Assembly: GCA_001600415.1 (NCBI GenBank)
Contig: BCJX01000001.1
Coordinates: forward strand, 1,011,635 to 1,075,634
DNA length: 64,000 nucleotides
Direction of reading: 5' to 3'
Source of the DNA: Pascua guehoae
Lineage: Eukaryota > Basidiomycota > Tremellomycetes > Trichosporonales > Trichosporonaceae
Position numbers and translations under genes: made by a program. The notes below the pieces were generated by a model that ran no database searches, was not told where the DNA came from, and was given only the letters and a program-made list of their open reading frames with translations. How positions within the stretch are numbered: the first letter of the stretch is position 1; each line of letters starts with the position of its first letter. Positions 48,708-60,391 of this stretch are shown in pieces.

Positions 48708-49524
48708 ATGCACCCTCTCCACATCACCATGAGCAACACCAGCAACACCACCACCTCTTCGTCTCCCTCCAGCTCACCGACGACGACACCCACGTCGGCG
48801 TCGTTTACCCCATCGCACGCGAGCTCGTCGCGGCCCCCATCGCCGGCGACGGTCGACGCTTCTTCCCCCGCGCACGCTTCTTCCTGTGCTTCCTCCAACG
48901 CGTCTTCCTCCCACACCGCCTTCAATCCGGCCCGCACAACACCCGGGTCGTCGCCGCCGCGCAAGACGGAGCGGTCCTGGTCGTACCTCGCTGAGGCGGC
49001 GCGGATTGCGTGTCCTGGTAACATTCGCGGGTACAATCTCGGCGGTGAGTGGAGGTGGCGTGAGTTGCCGCGCGTGTAGATGCAACGAGCGGGGTTGGGA
49101 GCAGACCTGCAGCTCGTGGCTAGCCCGTGGGCGTGTCGTTGGGCGCATGCATCATGCTCTCGCTACCCGTTGCGCAGCCATTGTTCACAGCTCGGTGTGC
49201 GGGCGTGTGCATGACGATCCCAGCTGCATGCAGTGCAGTGCACACCACACCGCCCCCAAGTGAACACATTCCCCACACCCCCACACCCCACACTCCCCAT
49301 CATCGGCAACGTCGCCAACTACCGCGCGCGTTGCAAGTTTTACATTTTATTCAAACCAAAGCCTCGTTTCATCTTTTTCCCCCCTCTCGCCAACCGGCCC
49401 GCTGACGCACGGACCAGGCCTGTGCCGCCCAACCCACCTCGAGGACCGCACCGTCATATGCCACTGGTGCTCGCGCGTCCTGCGGCCCAGCTGGGTCCTC
49501 GGGCGGCGCGCCAGCACGCTCTAG
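48708..49524 (+). CDS. Small Ser/Thr-rich protein with C-terminal CHWC motif
   Basis: Two exons, 48708-49044 and 49418-49524, joined in phase 1 (G plus GC), give 147 residues. The first 85 residues are nearly all Ser, Thr, Pro, Ala and Asn (low complexity). The C-terminal 60 are normal in composition: RSWSYLAEAARIACPGNIRGYN, then CRPTHLEDRTVICHWCSRV, ending GRRASTL. The two spaced Cys groups (CR, CHWC) could bind metal. The intron is 373 nt with a GTGAGT donor and CTGAC a few bases before the AG. A further small exon could be hidden in it. The family is not recognised. I chose the first ATG of the frame; ATG 48729 would drop seven residues. Confidence 0.5.
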
Positions 49525-52500
49525 GCCGCGCGTAGAACGCCGTGTGTGTGTATTGTAGCGCTGCGCGCTCCAAACCCCAAACCCGCACGGCACCAGTACA
49601 AGGGTATACTGCGCAGCGCGCTCCCCGCCTAGGCCCCCGAGCCCCCGCCCAGTGTCGTCGCCACCGAGTGGATAACGTACCGTAGAGCCGACATAGTGTA
49701 GTCTGTCGAGTGAGTTGTGCATGTCATGTACCATTGTCCATCTAGGATTCCCCCGGCTGTGAGGTGTGGGTGACGCATGTGAGTACAGTCGAGGTGTATC
49801 AGGCCGGTTCACATCCGGCCAAAGAGCTCACAATAGCACAGAGTATTCGCGGTTGATTGCCGATCACCGCGTTTGACGATGGGTAAGTCTGCTTATACCT
49901 ATGCTTACACCTCACCTGAGAGTCGTATATTGGCAGTGTACACCAGCCGTGACAGCTCTGTGAGTAGCCCATTGTGATCCGTCAGTGTCAAAGGTACTCT
50001 TCTCATCGTTCCAGAGTTGGCGACAAGTGTGAGAGCCCGCGAGTTGTGTTGAGGGCTTAGGGGAAGGGCGAGCTTAGCACCAGCTGGATACCGACTAGGT
50101 ACTGCTACAAACCTACTCAGGCCGTTCCCACCTAACCCAAGTTTCGTTTTCTCATCTTTCTCCCTCGTGCTCCACCACCAGGGCTTGGTGGAAAGGAGGA
50201 GACGCCAGGCGTACAGTGCCACCACGCCAGCCCTTGTTCTGGTGAATCTAGTGTAAGCGAAGTTGTCATGGGTCACAGTGCAAGTCTTCCCCTACGGTCG
50301 TCGCCGACGGGATTGTCCGATAATATTTGGGACACAAGTGCGGTGGCAAACCTCATCGAGTTGCGATGGCGGCCGTGCCCGTCGGCGATTACCATTCCAC
50401 GGATATCACGCTTAATGAGTGGCAAAGATCAAAACACACAAGCGAAGGTCGAGGTTTGGAACAGTGGCGTGCGACCATTCCAAACGAGCTTGGACCAACG
50501 GCTTGCTGTGGCTTGGCTATTGGCAGGCTGGAACGCGATGGGCGCGATAGGCATTTGCCATTTCCTCTCCGTTCACCTCTAGTGGCGCCCGGCTGCAGAC
50601 GGTTGATCGATCAGTACGAGCAGTGAGGTCACAGATAGTGACTGCCGCCATCGAGTCGGCTGGCCCCTGTCCCTGTGGTTGGTGCCCGAATAGCAAACCC
50701 TCCATCCTCTTGGCGTTTTGTTTAATAGCACAGTCTTGCTGGTTCAGACGCCTCCAGATCTCGACACGATAAGCGAGGTGAGAGGGTCCCGCATACCTCG
50801 GACACGGCCAACAGTGGCCCCGATCGGGAGGGCGTTGTACTGACACACCTTGACATCGCTGGCGACTCACTTGCCTCACAAGGCAGAACACCACGGCGCC
50901 ACCGTTGTAGATAAAAGCCAGGCGGAGTTGCCCGTCCTCGGAGCCTCAGACGCCGCTTTCCAGAGCAGCGCTCATCTTACGCCACAATAACAAGACCCCG
51001 TTGGGTACGTCTCCTAAAGCATGGGTAAACCTCGCCATCGCCTTGATGGAATGTCGTCGCGCGGCGCCCGGATCGCAGTTGCCCGGCGCCACCCCCACAG
51101 TGTGGACACAGGACCCTCCCACGTGTGCGGGGCACCCAGGGGGTTGCGTTCCTCGCTGGTCGCTCGCCGCCAGCTGTTAGCGGATAAACACGATCTGTTG
51201 AGGATGCCACAGAGAGACACAGAGTGACGCGATCCGAGCGAAGGTTGGGAAAGCTTGTTCTTCCTGGCATGGATCCGGCGCTCGGGTCCAGACACAAACT
51301 CTGATTGAATGAGCTTGTCCCCTTGGGTGTTGGGCGTGGGATCCTGTGAGCGATGGAGGACACTGTCTGTGGGCCTTCCATACGAGCGATGGAAACTGTC
51401 TGTAGGACTGCCATGCGGATCAGTACCTTGGCTGTGTCGCCATATTGGAAGAGTTGGAGTTCTCGGACCTGGCCGAGAATGTCTCTGGGAACGGCAGCTG
51501 ACTGCGTGGGCGAGCGGACGGCGAGTGGGGGCCGCCTGGGCAATGTTGTTCGTATCGACCACTTCGCCGCGGCCCTGTGTCCTTGACAGTGATAGGAGGT
51601 GCAGAGTGCCAGAAAGTTGTGATTGAGGCACGCCGCTCTGCGTACTCGCTAGCGTGCCTTGGGACCCTCCGGAAACGCCGTATGCTCGTGGCGTAATGGC
51701 GAGTCTGGAGCATGCGCACATTGCTGGATTCCAGCGCTTGCGCAGCAAGGTTTGGAGCCTGCCTTGCCCAAGATGTGCAACATGGACGGCGGTATTGGCC
51801 GCCCAGCCACAAGCAAGCCACTGGACAGGAAAGCATTCACGCCACGATCAGTCACAAGACATGCCTGCCAAGAACGTCACCTCGCCATGTTCGCCATGCT
51901 GGCTGCCGCGGATGCCACTCACCGCTCGAGGGGTTGCGCCGCGGCTGCCCCGTCATGCTGGTCAAGTGACCAACGGTATTGTGCACGGGGCTGCGCTCGG
52001 CGGCGGGCCCCGGACACATGTGGCGCAAAGGTGGGCAGTCAATAGGTCAATGGCGCCCGCGTGCCGCGTACCGACGTATACGCGACGGTTAGGCGATACA
52101 TACCGCACACATGACTGTTCCAGTACTGCGTGTCTGCAGAACATGCAGCACAGCTGCAGAGCGGAGTAACTTCGGATGACGACCAGTACCTGTCCAGCAC
52201 AAAGCTGTGAGCATCCAGTTCCGATGCAGAGGCACACGGACCTTCTCTCTCCCTGTGGCTTGTGGGCCCCGAGGCACTTTTCCCTGCATCCCCATGGTGC
52301 CCCAACGTTCAGAGGCACGCAGACGCGTCATTCCAAAATTGCCACATTGCTCTCTCTGCCTGTCTCTCGCTGTCTCTCTCTCTTCGTGTTCCGGACGCCA
52401 CGGCGTCTGCACTCGATCTGGACCGCCTCTTGCCTCATCCCATTGTCCATACCAGCAACCGCGTTCTTTCCTTGTCTTAGTGCCTACCTTGGCACGATGT

Positions 52501-52743
52501 GAGGTCATGTGCGAGGCGCAGCGCGAGACACCGCTCTTCTCCGACAGAACAGACAGAATAGCTATGATGGCAATGTTTGCGAGTCTTTAAGAAGGCAAGG
52601 CCGTCAATGTAGATACGTCTCAACTCTGCCCCAGGTACCGTACAGCACGGACAGCGACACGCACACTCTTGACCAGCGCCACCAGCGCAAACTTTCGACT
52701 CCTTTTCACCAGTACCAACTTTCCGACACTCTCTAGCAGCAAC
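49525..52743. other. Gene-poor stretch, about 3.2 kb
   Basis: No gene is supported on either strand. At 51.34-51.42 kb two imperfect copies of about 32 bases follow each other (GAGCGATGGA…CTGTCTGT(G/A)GG…CCAT). From about 52.35 kb, C/T-rich sequence (CTCTCTCTGCCTGTCTC) begins, then the leader of the MFS gene. Confidence 0.5.
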
Positions 52744-54571
52744 ATGTCGGCCCGGCGCGATAGTGACCACCTCGACATTGACCTCGAGAAGAAGGCCGGC
52801 GAGACGCACCATGTCGAGGACGTCAATACTGGCAGCGACACGTCGTCGTCGGCCCCTGCCGGCACCGGATCGTCCCCAGCATACGGCAACATTGACGAGG
52901 GGTACGACCCAGTCTTCGTCAAGCGCACCCTGCGCAAGGTCGACTGGCGCCTGATCCCCATTCTCGCGGCCATGTACTGCGTCTCCCTCATCGACCGCAC
53001 CAACCTGTCGACCGCCCGCCAGGCAAACGAAGTGCACATGGACAAGCAGCTCGGCACCAACAAGGGCAGCCGATACTCGATCATTACTTTGATGTTCTTT
53101 GTGCCATACAGTGAGTCCCAGTAAGCCTCACCAAGTGTCCGCCAGCTGACGCCCTCAAGTCCTCTTGGAGCTTCCTGTGCGTATGACCGAGCCTCGGCGT
53201 CGCTTCTCATGGCCCCCCGCTGACGTCTGACAGTCCCAACTCGGTCTCAAGAAGTTTGGCGCAAAGTACTGGCTCAGCACGGCAACTCTCCTGTGGGGCG
53301 TCGTGACCATCGGCATGGGCTTTGTCACCACCTGGTACCAGCTCGCTGCCCTTCGTGCCGTGAGTCGACCTGTGGACACAGAGAGACCGAAGGCTAACGT
53401 GTGCTAGATTCTGGGCGTCTTCGAGGCGGCATTGTTCCCCGGCGCCGCATACCTCATCTCGTGCTGGTACCCCCGCAAGCAGATGGCCACGCGCAATACA
53501 ATCTTCTACGTCACAGCCGCCGCCGTCGGCAGTCTCTTTGCGCCGCTCGCATACGCCATCACCCTTATGCACGGCATGCGCGGGCTCAGTGGTTGGCAGT
53601 GGTTGTTCATCTGGTAAGTGCCAAGGGTTGCACGCACCGCGCTGCGCCCCAGCCATGTCCCACTCCTGTCCCAATCCCCTACCCTCTCAACTATACTGAC
53701 CACGACAGGAACGGCATCATCACCGTCATTGTCGCTCTCATTGCCTACGTCGGAATCGTCGACTTCCCCCACAACGCGACTCACCTCACGGAAGAGGAAA
53801 AGACGCTCATCATCACGCGTATCCAGCGCGACCGTGCAGACGCCAAGCCTGACCCCATGACCATGGAGAAGATTGGCCGGTACTCGCGCGACCTCAAGGT
53901 GTGGCTGTTTGGCTTCTTCTTCATGTCGGCGACCGTCGCGGCGTACTCGCTCGCATACTTCCTCCCAATGATCCTGTATGTTTATCGTGACGTTCCCAGT
54001 CGTAGTCCACCGCTGACACTGTTCCAGCAAGACGATGGGTTTCAACAACTTCCAGCAAATGACGCTCGGTGCTCCCCCGAGCATCTGGGCCATTCTCCCC
54101 TCGATCGGCTGTGCCTACTATGCCGACCGCATCAAGGGGGTCCGTGCGCTCGCCGTCATGTTCAACGCCGCCTGCATCATCATGGGCACGGCCATGTACT
54201 CGCAGCTTCCCGTGTCGCAAAAGGCGGCGCGCTACGTCGGTGTCTTTTTCGCAGTCGGTGGCGCAAACGCAAACGTGCCCCTCGTCCTGTCGTGGGCTCA
54301 GACCAGCATCCGCGCCCAGTCCAAGCGCGCCTTTACCGCCGCGCTCATCGTCGCGTGGGGCGGGCTGGGCGGCATTCTCGCGTCCGTCGTCTTCATCCAG
54401 AAGGAATACCTCAAGGGATACCCCACGGGCATCTGGTTCACCATTGCTACAAGCCTCACCACCATCGTCCTCGCCTTCTGCCTCAGCATGTGGATGAGGT
54501 GGCAGAACCGCCGTGCCGACCGCGACGGTCTCGTCCTCGAAAACGACCCCAACTTTAGGTACCAGCCTTAG
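52744..54571 (+). CDS. MFS transporter, allantoate permease (Dal5/ACS) family
   Basis: A plasma-membrane symporter for small organic anions. Family members carry allantoate, ureidosuccinate, nicotinate, pantothenate or biotin precursors, and the substrate here is not determinable. Exons 52744-53110, 53160-53176, 53234-53359, 53408-53613, 53709-53975 and 54028-54571 join in phase to 508 residues, with about 12 membrane segments. Family markers are LRKVDWRLIPILAAMYCVSLIDRTNLSTAR in TM1 (given in parts: VDWRLIPIL, DRTNLS), the ILLELPSQL motif formed across a 17-nt microexon, RAILGVFEAALFPGA (the R..LG..E..LFPG signature), WYPRKQ, GWQWLFIW, and the C-terminal half beginning LPMILKTMGF. The N-terminus (about 50 residues) is hydrophilic and acidic. 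Introns are 48-95 nt. Confidence 0.93.
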
Positions 54572-55526
54572 AGTGTCGAGTGCGGGCGGTGAAGGGTAAT
54601 CAGAAGTCAGAGGATTGGCAAGAAGAAGAAGGAGAAGGAGAAGAAGGCGGCGTAGTCCCTCGTATATTTTGGTGCACGCATAGTTGTTTTGGACAAGTGG
54701 ATTGTAGTGCTGAGACAGTAAATATGTAACCAGGGTTATTTTGATGAGCACGCCGCGTCATTGCCTGGCATGGTGTTAGTCTTATGATAGGTGCGGGAAG
54801 CACATCATCAAGTCGGCCATGAGTAGAAAAGCATGCGCCTTCCATTACGGGTGCGTCCGGAAAGTCTTGAGACTGCCACTTTGAGCTTGGTCTCGTCGAT
54901 GTTGCGCAAGGACACTCTCTAGACCAATGCAATGTCAGGGCAAGTGCGCACACTGATGTTTCCTGCTTCTTGTGTCCCTCATGTCCTACGCGCCGCCCTG
55001 TATGTGCGCGGTGCGAGTACCCGAGCTTAATGTGGTAGTCCCATGACTTTTCGGACACATCTGTAGTCTCTTCGATCTGCATGACCTTTCGCGTCGACCG
55101 GGGGTGGGAAAGACCGAAAGGCGACTTCTCTATTGGCTGTCGTCCATATCAATGTCGTTGCATAGGAATTCGATGTACTTGTTCGCCGTGTAGTACGTGA
55201 TAGCGTGGAGTACAGCCTCGAGGGTTGCATCAGTCCATTCGAGATCCCGACTTGGGCGCCGTCTTGAAGACATGTGCCGCGAAGGCCTTTCAGCCAGGAG
55301 CCCACAATGTCTTCTACATCGCCATGCAACTTGCACTTTCCGTGTTTTCGAGGAAAGGGTCAGTCAAGGCTCGGAAGATGAAGACGATGCGGGGGTGAGA
55401 TGAAGAAAAGAGATGTTAGGGCGGTAAGGGTCAGAAGAGGATGGAGGTGGGGAGAAGGGCAGCGGTGTTGCAAGAAGAGGAGAAGTGGGTGCGGAACAGA
55501 AGAGGAAGAGAGCGTGGAGGGGAGAG

Positions 55527-55590
55527 GGAATGGGGAGAAACGGAGAGAGATGGAATGGGGAGAAACGGAGAGAGATGGAATGGGGAGTGG
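55527..55590 (+). repeat. 25-bp purine-rich tandem repeat
   Basis: Two perfect 25-bp units beginning GGAATGGGGAGAAACGGAG, then a partial third. It is embedded in a 200-base run that is almost all A and G on the + strand. Confidence 0.85.
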
Positions 55591-55977
55591 CAGGAGTGGA
55601 GAGATAAAGAAATCAAACGCGCTAAGCTCGACGACGTGCAGTGTCATGCCGCGAATTCCCCAACGTACCACGGTACAGTCTGCACTCCATCCCCCATCAT
55701 GAACGCACCGCAGTGTCCAACCTCACCCAATATTTTAATGGCCGCCTGCAGGACTTTACTCCCGCCGACTTAATGCCGCCGTGCGCTGTTCTGAAGGGCG
55801 ACGACGCTCAGCCCGTTCATTCTTCGGGCCGATGTCCGACTCGTGTGTCCTTGATGTGCCGTATCGCCAACGGCAACCCGGGCCCACCCACGTAATTCCG
55901 ACAGGGAGAGATTCTCTGCCACACTGGAGACTGAGGACGAGCGGGTGTCGCCACATGGGCCGCTGGTGAGGTATTAT

Positions 55978-56068
55978 CATTCCTTGACAGTTGGCGAGGT
56001 TACCGCAGGCAAACTACATCCGCATGTGTCATTCCTTGGAGAGCTGGGGAGGCTAACCGCCGGCAACG
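55978..56068 (+). repeat. Diverged tandem duplication, period about 51
   Basis: TCATTCCTTGACAGTTGGCG…ACCGCAGGCAA is followed by TCATTCCTTGGAGAGCTGGG…ACCGCCGGCAA. The two copies align over about 40 bases with several substitutions. Confidence 0.65.
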
Positions 56069-58776
56069 TACAATGCTCCCGTACTGTACAGCTGACGAAG
56101 GTTTGGTGCTAGCTACACTGCAGGGTTCCGGAAGTCTCGGCCGGGTTGGAGGATCTCGCCGGTACCGCGCGCGTTGTGACGCGTCGGAGCAAACCTTCCG
56201 AGCATGCCCCTTTTTCCATGCGGGTGAAAAAAGGGGGACTCTCGCGAAACATGAAGGAGGGAGGTTGAGTGCGAGGTTGATTTCTTTTGGGCCGGTGGTG
56301 TAAATATGACTCGTACCGGTACACTCCACCTGGGGGGTAACGAGATAATTCCAGCTGCAACCTGTGACAGGAATGGACTGGGGGTGGTTTTGGGCAATAC
56401 GAACACAGAAGGGGAGGAATGAGACTTCTGAGACGCAGCCGCATGACTGGACTTTGCCTTGCGACGCGCGATAGCTGTTCAGTTTGCAGTGGTTTTACAA
56501 GCGTGCCACAATCCACAGTCCCAACTAAAGCTGGACAGTGATCACCCCCGTTTGTTCTTCGGAAGGGTATATCCCCGTTGTTTGTCGGACCTTGAGGTGT
56601 CGTATAGTCAATGGGAGCGCGAGAAACCACGCAATTCCGAGAGGAAGGGTTCTCTGATTCCTGCCACACATCATAGTGACCGGAGGAAAGCGGCTCGCAC
56701 GTTCCGTGCTAGCTGCCGAAGGGTTCCAGGAATTCTCGTCCGCCGTCGAAAATATGGACCTTGACAACCAGTCGCGACTCGTATTGAATCTCACGGGATG
56801 CTCTGACAGATTTGGTGACATCCAGCCTCGCCAAACTGGCGCTCGCACCCAACGTAGGGGTAATGTAGGCGGCAGTAACCATGCCCCTGTCCGCCCCGAA
56901 ATGTCCCTGACGAGCTTCCAAGGATACTCATACAGGGATTGCGGGTCGACCCTCCCTTCTCGGACACCTGTTTCAACTAATACCCATGTGCATGTGCATC
57001 CTTGTTTTAGGAAACGGTGGGCTGTGGCTGGATGATTGCCCGGCGCAGCAATGATGAATGGCCGAGCGGAACTTGCCGCCGGCACATTGTAGGAGAAAAA
57101 CATGATGATCAAGGGAGTCGGCCGCCACGCCGCCACACGCGCCACATTCGATCGGCAAGCTCGCTTCTGGGCCTTGCTTGGCACATGTGCCTCTACCAGG
57201 TCCAGCACCTGTTTACCTAATTCGACCCAGAGCTCTGCTGGCTGAACTGCTTCTATCACGGCCATCAGTCACGCATGCAAGCCATTGGTGACGTATCTGC
57301 ATTCGCCACGAACTCTGTCAGCTTTCCGCACGTCGTGTCCGCATCAGGTACGGGCGGGCGCCACGTTTGGGTTCGGGACCTGTTGTGATTCCTGGTCCCT
57401 GGTTCCTCTGCCTTCCATGACGTGTGCCACGGCCAATTTTCCTGTGGGGAAACGTCCCAGTAAATTGAATGGGCCATCCCAGAGTGCAACTTTCCATTGA
57501 CCGTCGCACCCGAACATTACTCCCAGTTCACGACAACACCCAAAAGTCATGCTTGCCGAAGCTAGAGTGTTCAAGTGTGCATCCTCGGGCCCGTCTGGCT
57601 GGCTTCGGGAGCAAAGACTACGGTGAAGCGAAGAACGTTCAGACCTAACCGCTTGGCAGCCGAGGTTAAACACAACATGGTCACACTACTGAACTCTCAT
57701 GGACGGCCAACGGCGGACACCATCATTGTCGGCATGTTGGCATGGATCTCGTTACTCGACAGTCCGCGCGGGGACAGCATGGGATGCAGCAGTTTATTCT
57801 GGGGGTGATCCGAGGCTGTAAACACCGCGCGCTTGCTGGCCATTACGGCCTTGCCAGTCAGGTCCAGAAACTCTCCTGCTGCTTGTTTCGGCTGTGCACT
57901 AATGCACAACGGCCATGCATGCCGTACAACTGGCCAGGCCGCATTACTGCAGCGGGAGAAGGCATGTTTGCACTAGACTAGTGCTGATGGCAGGTCGTGT
58001 ACGCGTACATTCTCCGAGACAGAGAGACGCGCCTCTTCCGAGCCATGAAAGCGGCTAGCCTCGGCAGGGACCACGGGCCGCGGACCGCGGGATGAAATAG
58101 GGACGCCTCGTAGGGTGGTGTGCTTGGGTGGGTGTTGGTTGTGGCGCATTGTCACAGAGTTTATCAACTGGTGCGGCACCCGTCCCTGATGTCTCGTTAC
58201 CCACCAGAGCGGGACGGTCCCGCAGCATGTATCTGTGTTTTGTTTCTCGATCTCAAGTCTCCGTCCCCCTGGCTGGTGGAAGCACAGGTTTGACTCACCC
58301 TGTACCGTGAACCGAGTCCTGGGTATCCTGGTACCTTGATGATCAGTCTCCCCTCTCCCCGGCCTTAGTCTCCCAATGCACCACACCACCCACTCCACAC
58401 GTCCCGTTCAACCTTTAGCCACATGGAGCCAGAGGGATTGTTGAGGGGCTCGGGTCTGGCAAGGTTCTTTTCCCTTTCACAGATACCGAGAAGACGAGGC
58501 ACAGTGTAGGCACAGTGGATGCAGATATCACACGGAGCGGTGCGTTAACGGCAGGTGTCTTTGGTCATTCTCCGGCTCATGGAACGGGATCGGTACCGGA
58601 TGAAGAAGGGAGGGTCCCGAAGTCTCCAGCCTCCAAAGGGATAACAGCCCGTCGTTTTGGGCGCGTTCGTGGGCCATAGCAGACCGAGCACAGCACCTGA
58701 GCAAACAGCTACCGTCTTGTTTCTTCCCTCATGGCCAAGGAAAAAGCATCAACGTGCGGGGAGGGTTGGGAACATG

Positions 58777-58782
58777 TATAAA
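58777..58782 (+). promoter_or_regulatory. TATAAA box of the secreted repeat-protein gene
   Basis: TATAAA sits 184 bases upstream of the ATG at 58961 and is followed by a C/T-rich leader, the expected position for a core promoter of a strongly expressed secreted-protein gene. No other gene start lies nearby. Confidence 0.5.
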
Positions 58783-58960
58783 GCAACGACCGTTTCCCTT
58801 CTGGACAACCTCGGCTCGCCTTCAAGACTCTTTGCCCATCTTTTGCTTTTCTTTCGAAACGGCTCAACTTCTGCCGACACCTCCTCCTTTTTGACCCATC
58901 TTGTGGTCACCCCCTCCTCACTCTCCTTTCCCATCTCATCCCTCGTCGGGCCTCGCCACC

Positions 58961-60391
58961 ATGAGGCTCCTCTCCCTCGCTACTCTCGCCCTCGCGGCCC
59001 TCCCTACCATCTTCGCCTCGGAGCAGCCGACTGAGCGCGACGCCGTCCTCGAGGAGCGCGGCAACATCGAGAAGCGCACGTACATTACGTCGTCGGGCAA
59101 CTGTGGCAGTGCCGCACACGCTGCTTGTTACGTCAACTTCAAGGAGTTTGACAACAAGAAGTGCGCATGTAAGAACCTGCCACTCTTGCAGCTGTGGCCC
59201 GGTCAACCATACGGCGGCCTCCTCTACTCGACCTGTAACGACAAGAACATCGTCGCCAAGTGTTGGGACCGTGGAGGCGTCATGAGCCTCGGCTGTACCT
59301 GTGTTGGCGGCTCTACCGGCCCCAAGGTTTGCACGTGGCTCGACAAGGCCATCTGCCACTGCAAGGGCAAGACGATCGACGACAACTGCAACTGTGTTTC
59401 TGGCTCGCTTCCCGACCCTCCCGGAGGCGCGACCGAGTGCAAGGACCCCAACAAGGTCGCAAAGTGCTGGGAGATTGGATGGGGCTGCAACAAGCAGTGT
59501 GTCTGTGTCGACCCCAAGCCCAAGGTCTGCACGTGGCTCGACAAGGCCATCTGCCACTGCAAGGGCCAGACGGTCGACGCAAACTGTAAATGCGTTTCTG
59601 GCACACTTCCCAACCCTCCCGGCGGCCCCTCGGACTGCAAGGACCCCAACAAGGTCGCAAAGTGCTGGGAGATTGGATGGGGTTGCAACAAGCAATGTGT
59701 CTGTGTGGACCCCAACCCTCCCAAGACTTGCAACGACTGGGTGGCCAAGGCAAAGTGCCACTGCAAGGGCATGAAGACGGACGGCAATTGCAACTGTATC
59801 TCTGGCTCGGACCCCAACATTCCCGGCCCGGGTACCTCGTGCCGCGACCCCAACTCGCTGGCAAAGTGCTGGTCGGTCGGTCTCCCGTGCAACAACTGGT
59901 GTGTGTGCATCGAGCCACCTCCCTCGGTCGGCAAGTGCCTCGACCTGTTCAAGATCATCCAGTGCGCGTGCAAGGGCATGGGCGTCAACCCCGACTGCTC
60001 GTGCAACGCTTGCGACTGCTGGGACCAGTGGGCGTGCAAGAAGAAGGGCGGCACCCTCGACAACAAGTGCAAGTGCATCCTCCCCTCGCGTTCGTACAAG
60101 CGCCGTGACCAGGTGTGCCCCACCGGCCTCACAATGTGCAAGACCGACCCCGTCAAGGACGGCTTCGAGTGCGTCGACACCCAGTCCAACCTCGAGTCGT
60201 GCGGCGGCTGCGCATCCACCGGTACAGGCCAGGACTGTTCGGCTATCGACGGCGTCGCAGACGTTGCCTGCATCCGCGGCAAGTGCGTCGTCTCGTCGTG
60301 TCTCCACGGACGTGTCCTCAACGGCTCGACCTGCGCTCCTCGCCGAGTCTCGGACGCTCCCCTCTTCCTCCAGCAGGGCTTTGCCAAGTAA
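58961..60391 (+). CDS. Secreted cysteine-rich repeat protein with C-terminal Cpl1-like domain
   Basis: A single exon of 476 residues. Residues 1-20 are a signal peptide (MRLLSLATLALAALPTIFAS), and a Kex2-type site (EKR, 37-39) follows a short propeptide. The mature N-terminal part has a Cys-rich lead-in and then about four tandem Cys modules. The first two (from about 122 and 188) are nearly identical with a period of 66 residues (CTWLDKAICHCKG…CKDPNKVAKCWEIGWGCNKQCVCVDP), the third and fourth are diverged, and the last is truncated. After a basic linker (SYKRRD) comes a Cys-rich domain at about 386-458 (CPTGLTMC, CVDTQSNLESCGGC, CVVSSCLHGRVLNG) that matches the Cpl1-like domain of basidiomycete secreted proteins, named for Cryptococcus Cpl1. 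It is presumably extracellular or wall-bound. The lack of introns may reflect unequal recombination between repeats or simple compactness. Confidence 0.88.
   Translation: MRLLSLATLALAALPTIFASEQPTERDAVLEERGNIEKRTYITSSGNCGSAAHAACYVNFKEFDNKKCACKNLPLLQLWPGQPYGGLLYSTCNDKNIVAKCWDRGGVMSLGCTCVGGSTGPKVCTWLDKAICHCKGKTIDDNCNCVSGSLPDPPGGATECKDPNKVAKCWEIGWGCNKQCVCVDPKPKVCTWLDKAICHCKGQTVDANCKCVSGTLPNPPGGPSDCKDPNKVAKCWEIGWGCNKQCVCVDPNPPKTCNDWVAKAKCHCKGMKTDGNCNCISGSDPNIPGPGTSCRDPNSLAKCWSVGLPCNNWCVCIEPPPSVGKCLDLFKIIQCACKGMGVNPDCSCNACDCWDQWACKKKGGTLDNKCKCILPSRSYKRRDQVCPTGLTMCKTDPVKDGFECVDTQSNLESCGGCASTGTGQDCSAIDGVADVACIRGKCVVSSCLHGRVLNGSTCAPRRVSDAPLFLQQGFAK
59319..59714 (+). repeat. 198-bp coding tandem duplication
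   Basis: Two adjacent 198-base units inside the secreted protein gene, in frame. They share long identical stretches (for example ACGTGGCTCGACAAGGCCAT and AAGTGCTGGGAGATTGGATG), which indicates recent duplication or gene conversion compared with the diverged downstream modules. Confidence 0.85.

Larger units (their letters stand above)
54572..58960. other. Gene-poor stretch, about 4.4 kb
   Basis: No gene is supported. It holds a purine-rich block with a 25-bp tandem repeat (55.4-55.6 kb), a diverged tandem duplication with period about 51 at 55.98-56.07 kb, and the promoter of the secreted protein gene (TATAAA at 58777). Some segments at 56.1-58.4 kb have scattered short frames but no domain. 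A dead mobile element is possible but not shown. Confidence 0.5.
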
